Part shown: piece after piece, positions 5,610 to 6,072 of the stretch
Layout of the letters: every line of letters begins with the position of its first letter
Numbering within the stretch: the first letter of the stretch is position 1
Origin: Holosporaceae bacterium
GTDB lineage: Bacteria > Pseudomonadota > Alphaproteobacteria > UBA3830
NCBI GenBank assembly: GCA_031269645.1
Contig: JAISYW010000129.1
Location: 1 to 6,072 of the forward strand
Length of the DNA stretch: 6,072 nucleotides
Reading direction: 5' to 3'
Translations under genes and position numbers: made by a program
Notes under the pieces: model-generated
What the model was told of the DNA's origin: nothing
Seen by the model: only the letters and a program-made list of their open reading frames with translations
The model's database searches: none

Positions 5610-6072
5610 ATTTATTCGGCAAAACTGCGCTAATAACTGGATCGACTGGACATTTAGGAGCTGCGCTCTCTCTCGCGTTTCGCATGGCGAATGCTAACGT
5701 TATCATACAAGGACGCGATCAAACGAAGTTAAATGCTCTTGAACATGAACTAAATAAATTGGCAAAACCTGGCTTTATCAAAAAAATCATCGCCGATTTG
5801 TCCGATTCGAGACAAATATCCAAATGTACACGACATATCAAAAAATTTTCAGTAGATATACTGATAAATAACGCGGCTACTCAGTGGCCTATAGGGATTC
5901 TAGAAACTAATGAACCGATAGAATGGAGCCGCTCCGTTAGTGTTAATTTTATCGCTCCTGTTAAAGTTGGCCATAATGCTTTAATAGCTGCAGGATCTAC
6001 TGTAACTTGTGATGTTCCATCGGGTAAGCTTGCGATAGCAAGGGCAAGACAAGAATTAAAGCGCAGAATAAT
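5600..6072 (+). CDS. Short-chain dehydrogenase N-terminal part joined in frame to a GlmU-like C-terminal end (continues past the window)
   Basis: The ATG at 5600 lies inside the end of the methyltransferase gene (ATGCAAATAA overlap, other frame), with GGAA too close to serve well, so translation is probably coupled. Codons 1-120 read as a short-chain dehydrogenase/reductase: [13 protein letters not shown] at 8-20 is the NAD(P)-binding glycine motif (His18 stands where Gly is usual), QGRD at 37-40, ADLSD at 65-69, DILINNAA at 86-93 (the N-N-A-G motif), and SVNFIAP at 114-120 matches the helix with 'V-N-L-x-x-P'. The family then needs a Ser strand and the Tyr-x-x-x-Lys catalytic pair; these never come. 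Instead residues 121-157 match the end of GlmU. The dehydrogenase half is therefore cut before its active site and should be inactive. The reading frame is open to the window end. In the same operon position an intact SDR would likely work on a sugar or polyol. Confidence 0.7.
   Translation, partial: MQINLFGKTALITGSTGHLGAALSLAFRMANANVIIQGRDQTKLNALEHELNKLAKPGFIKKIIADLSDSRQISKCTRHIKKFSVDILINNAATQWPIGILETNEPIEWSRSVSVNFIAPVKVGHNALIAAGSTVTCDVPSGKLAIARARQELKRRI
5951..6072 (+). pseudogene. glmU: C-terminal fragment of GlmU (glucosamine-1-phosphate acetyltransferase domain)
   Basis: From about codon 118 of the ORF the sequence reads [19 protein letters not shown], then CDVP and [11 protein letters not shown]. 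This is the last left-handed beta-helix coil and C-terminal arm of GlmU, whose family consensus is 'APVxIGxxAxIaAGSxiTxDVPxxALAxxRxRQxxKxG'. Intact GlmU (about 450 aa) makes UDP-GlcNAc: its C-terminal half acetylates glucosamine-1-phosphate and its N-terminal half is the uridylyltransferase. Here only about the last 40 residues are present, joined in frame to a dehydrogenase, so this piece cannot act alone. The junction lies within 5947-5970, where both families share an 'APV[KR][IV]' stretch. Confidence 0.75.

Noticed and set aside
1..6072. CRISPR array, tRNA, rRNA or insertion-sequence ends
   Set aside because: No spaced direct repeats, cloverleaf-like sequence, rRNA stretch or paired terminal inverted repeats were seen by eye on either strand.

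Overview
The window is AT-rich bacterial DNA with short intergenic gaps, two tandem genes for secreted proteins, a decayed serine-recombinase gene and the start of a sugar/envelope-modification operon. The recombinase tail belongs to a family I associate with Alphaproteobacteria, and the GlmU-like fragment at the right end also reads as alphaproteobacterial. AT richness, small exported unknown proteins and gene decay suggest a host-associated or intracellular alphaproteobacterium of Holosporales/Rickettsiales type. That placement is inference; no marker gene settles it.

Layout: (1) 183-2477 (+) encodes a 764-residue exported protein with Cys/His-rich modules around a deaminase-superfamily-like core (Cys-x-Glu followed 47 residues later by Pro-Cys-x-x-Cys) and a long Ala/Val-rich C-terminal half. 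It is the best candidate here for an undescribed effector or toxin. (2) 2537-3151 (+) encodes a 204-residue exported protein of unknown family with a strong ribosome binding site and a candidate promoter of its own. (3) 3163 to about 3694 (-) is a recombinase remnant: the C-terminal DNA-binding end stays open as a 124-codon ORF, while the part before it is spread over other frames with stops. (4) 3719-4519 (-) encodes a histidine-phosphatase (phosphoglycerate-mutase-like) protein whose second catalytic His is Gln. (5) 4520-4718 is a divergent intergenic region. (6) 4719-5609 (+) encodes a zinc-ribbon plus SAM methyltransferase protein of the sugar-modifying type, interrupted in frame by a run of twelve G. 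(7) 5600 to the window end (+) overlaps it and begins as a short-chain dehydrogenase, but from about codon 118 reads as the C-terminal end of GlmU.

The methyltransferase and dehydrogenase look like translationally coupled members of a surface-glycan operon. The G tract makes the first a candidate phase-variable gene, and the SDR/GlmU junction shows that the operon is broken by rearrangement or that the assembly is chimeric there. The two secreted proteins on the left have no visible functional link to the right half; the recombinase remnant between them suggests an accessory, mobile-element-affected region.
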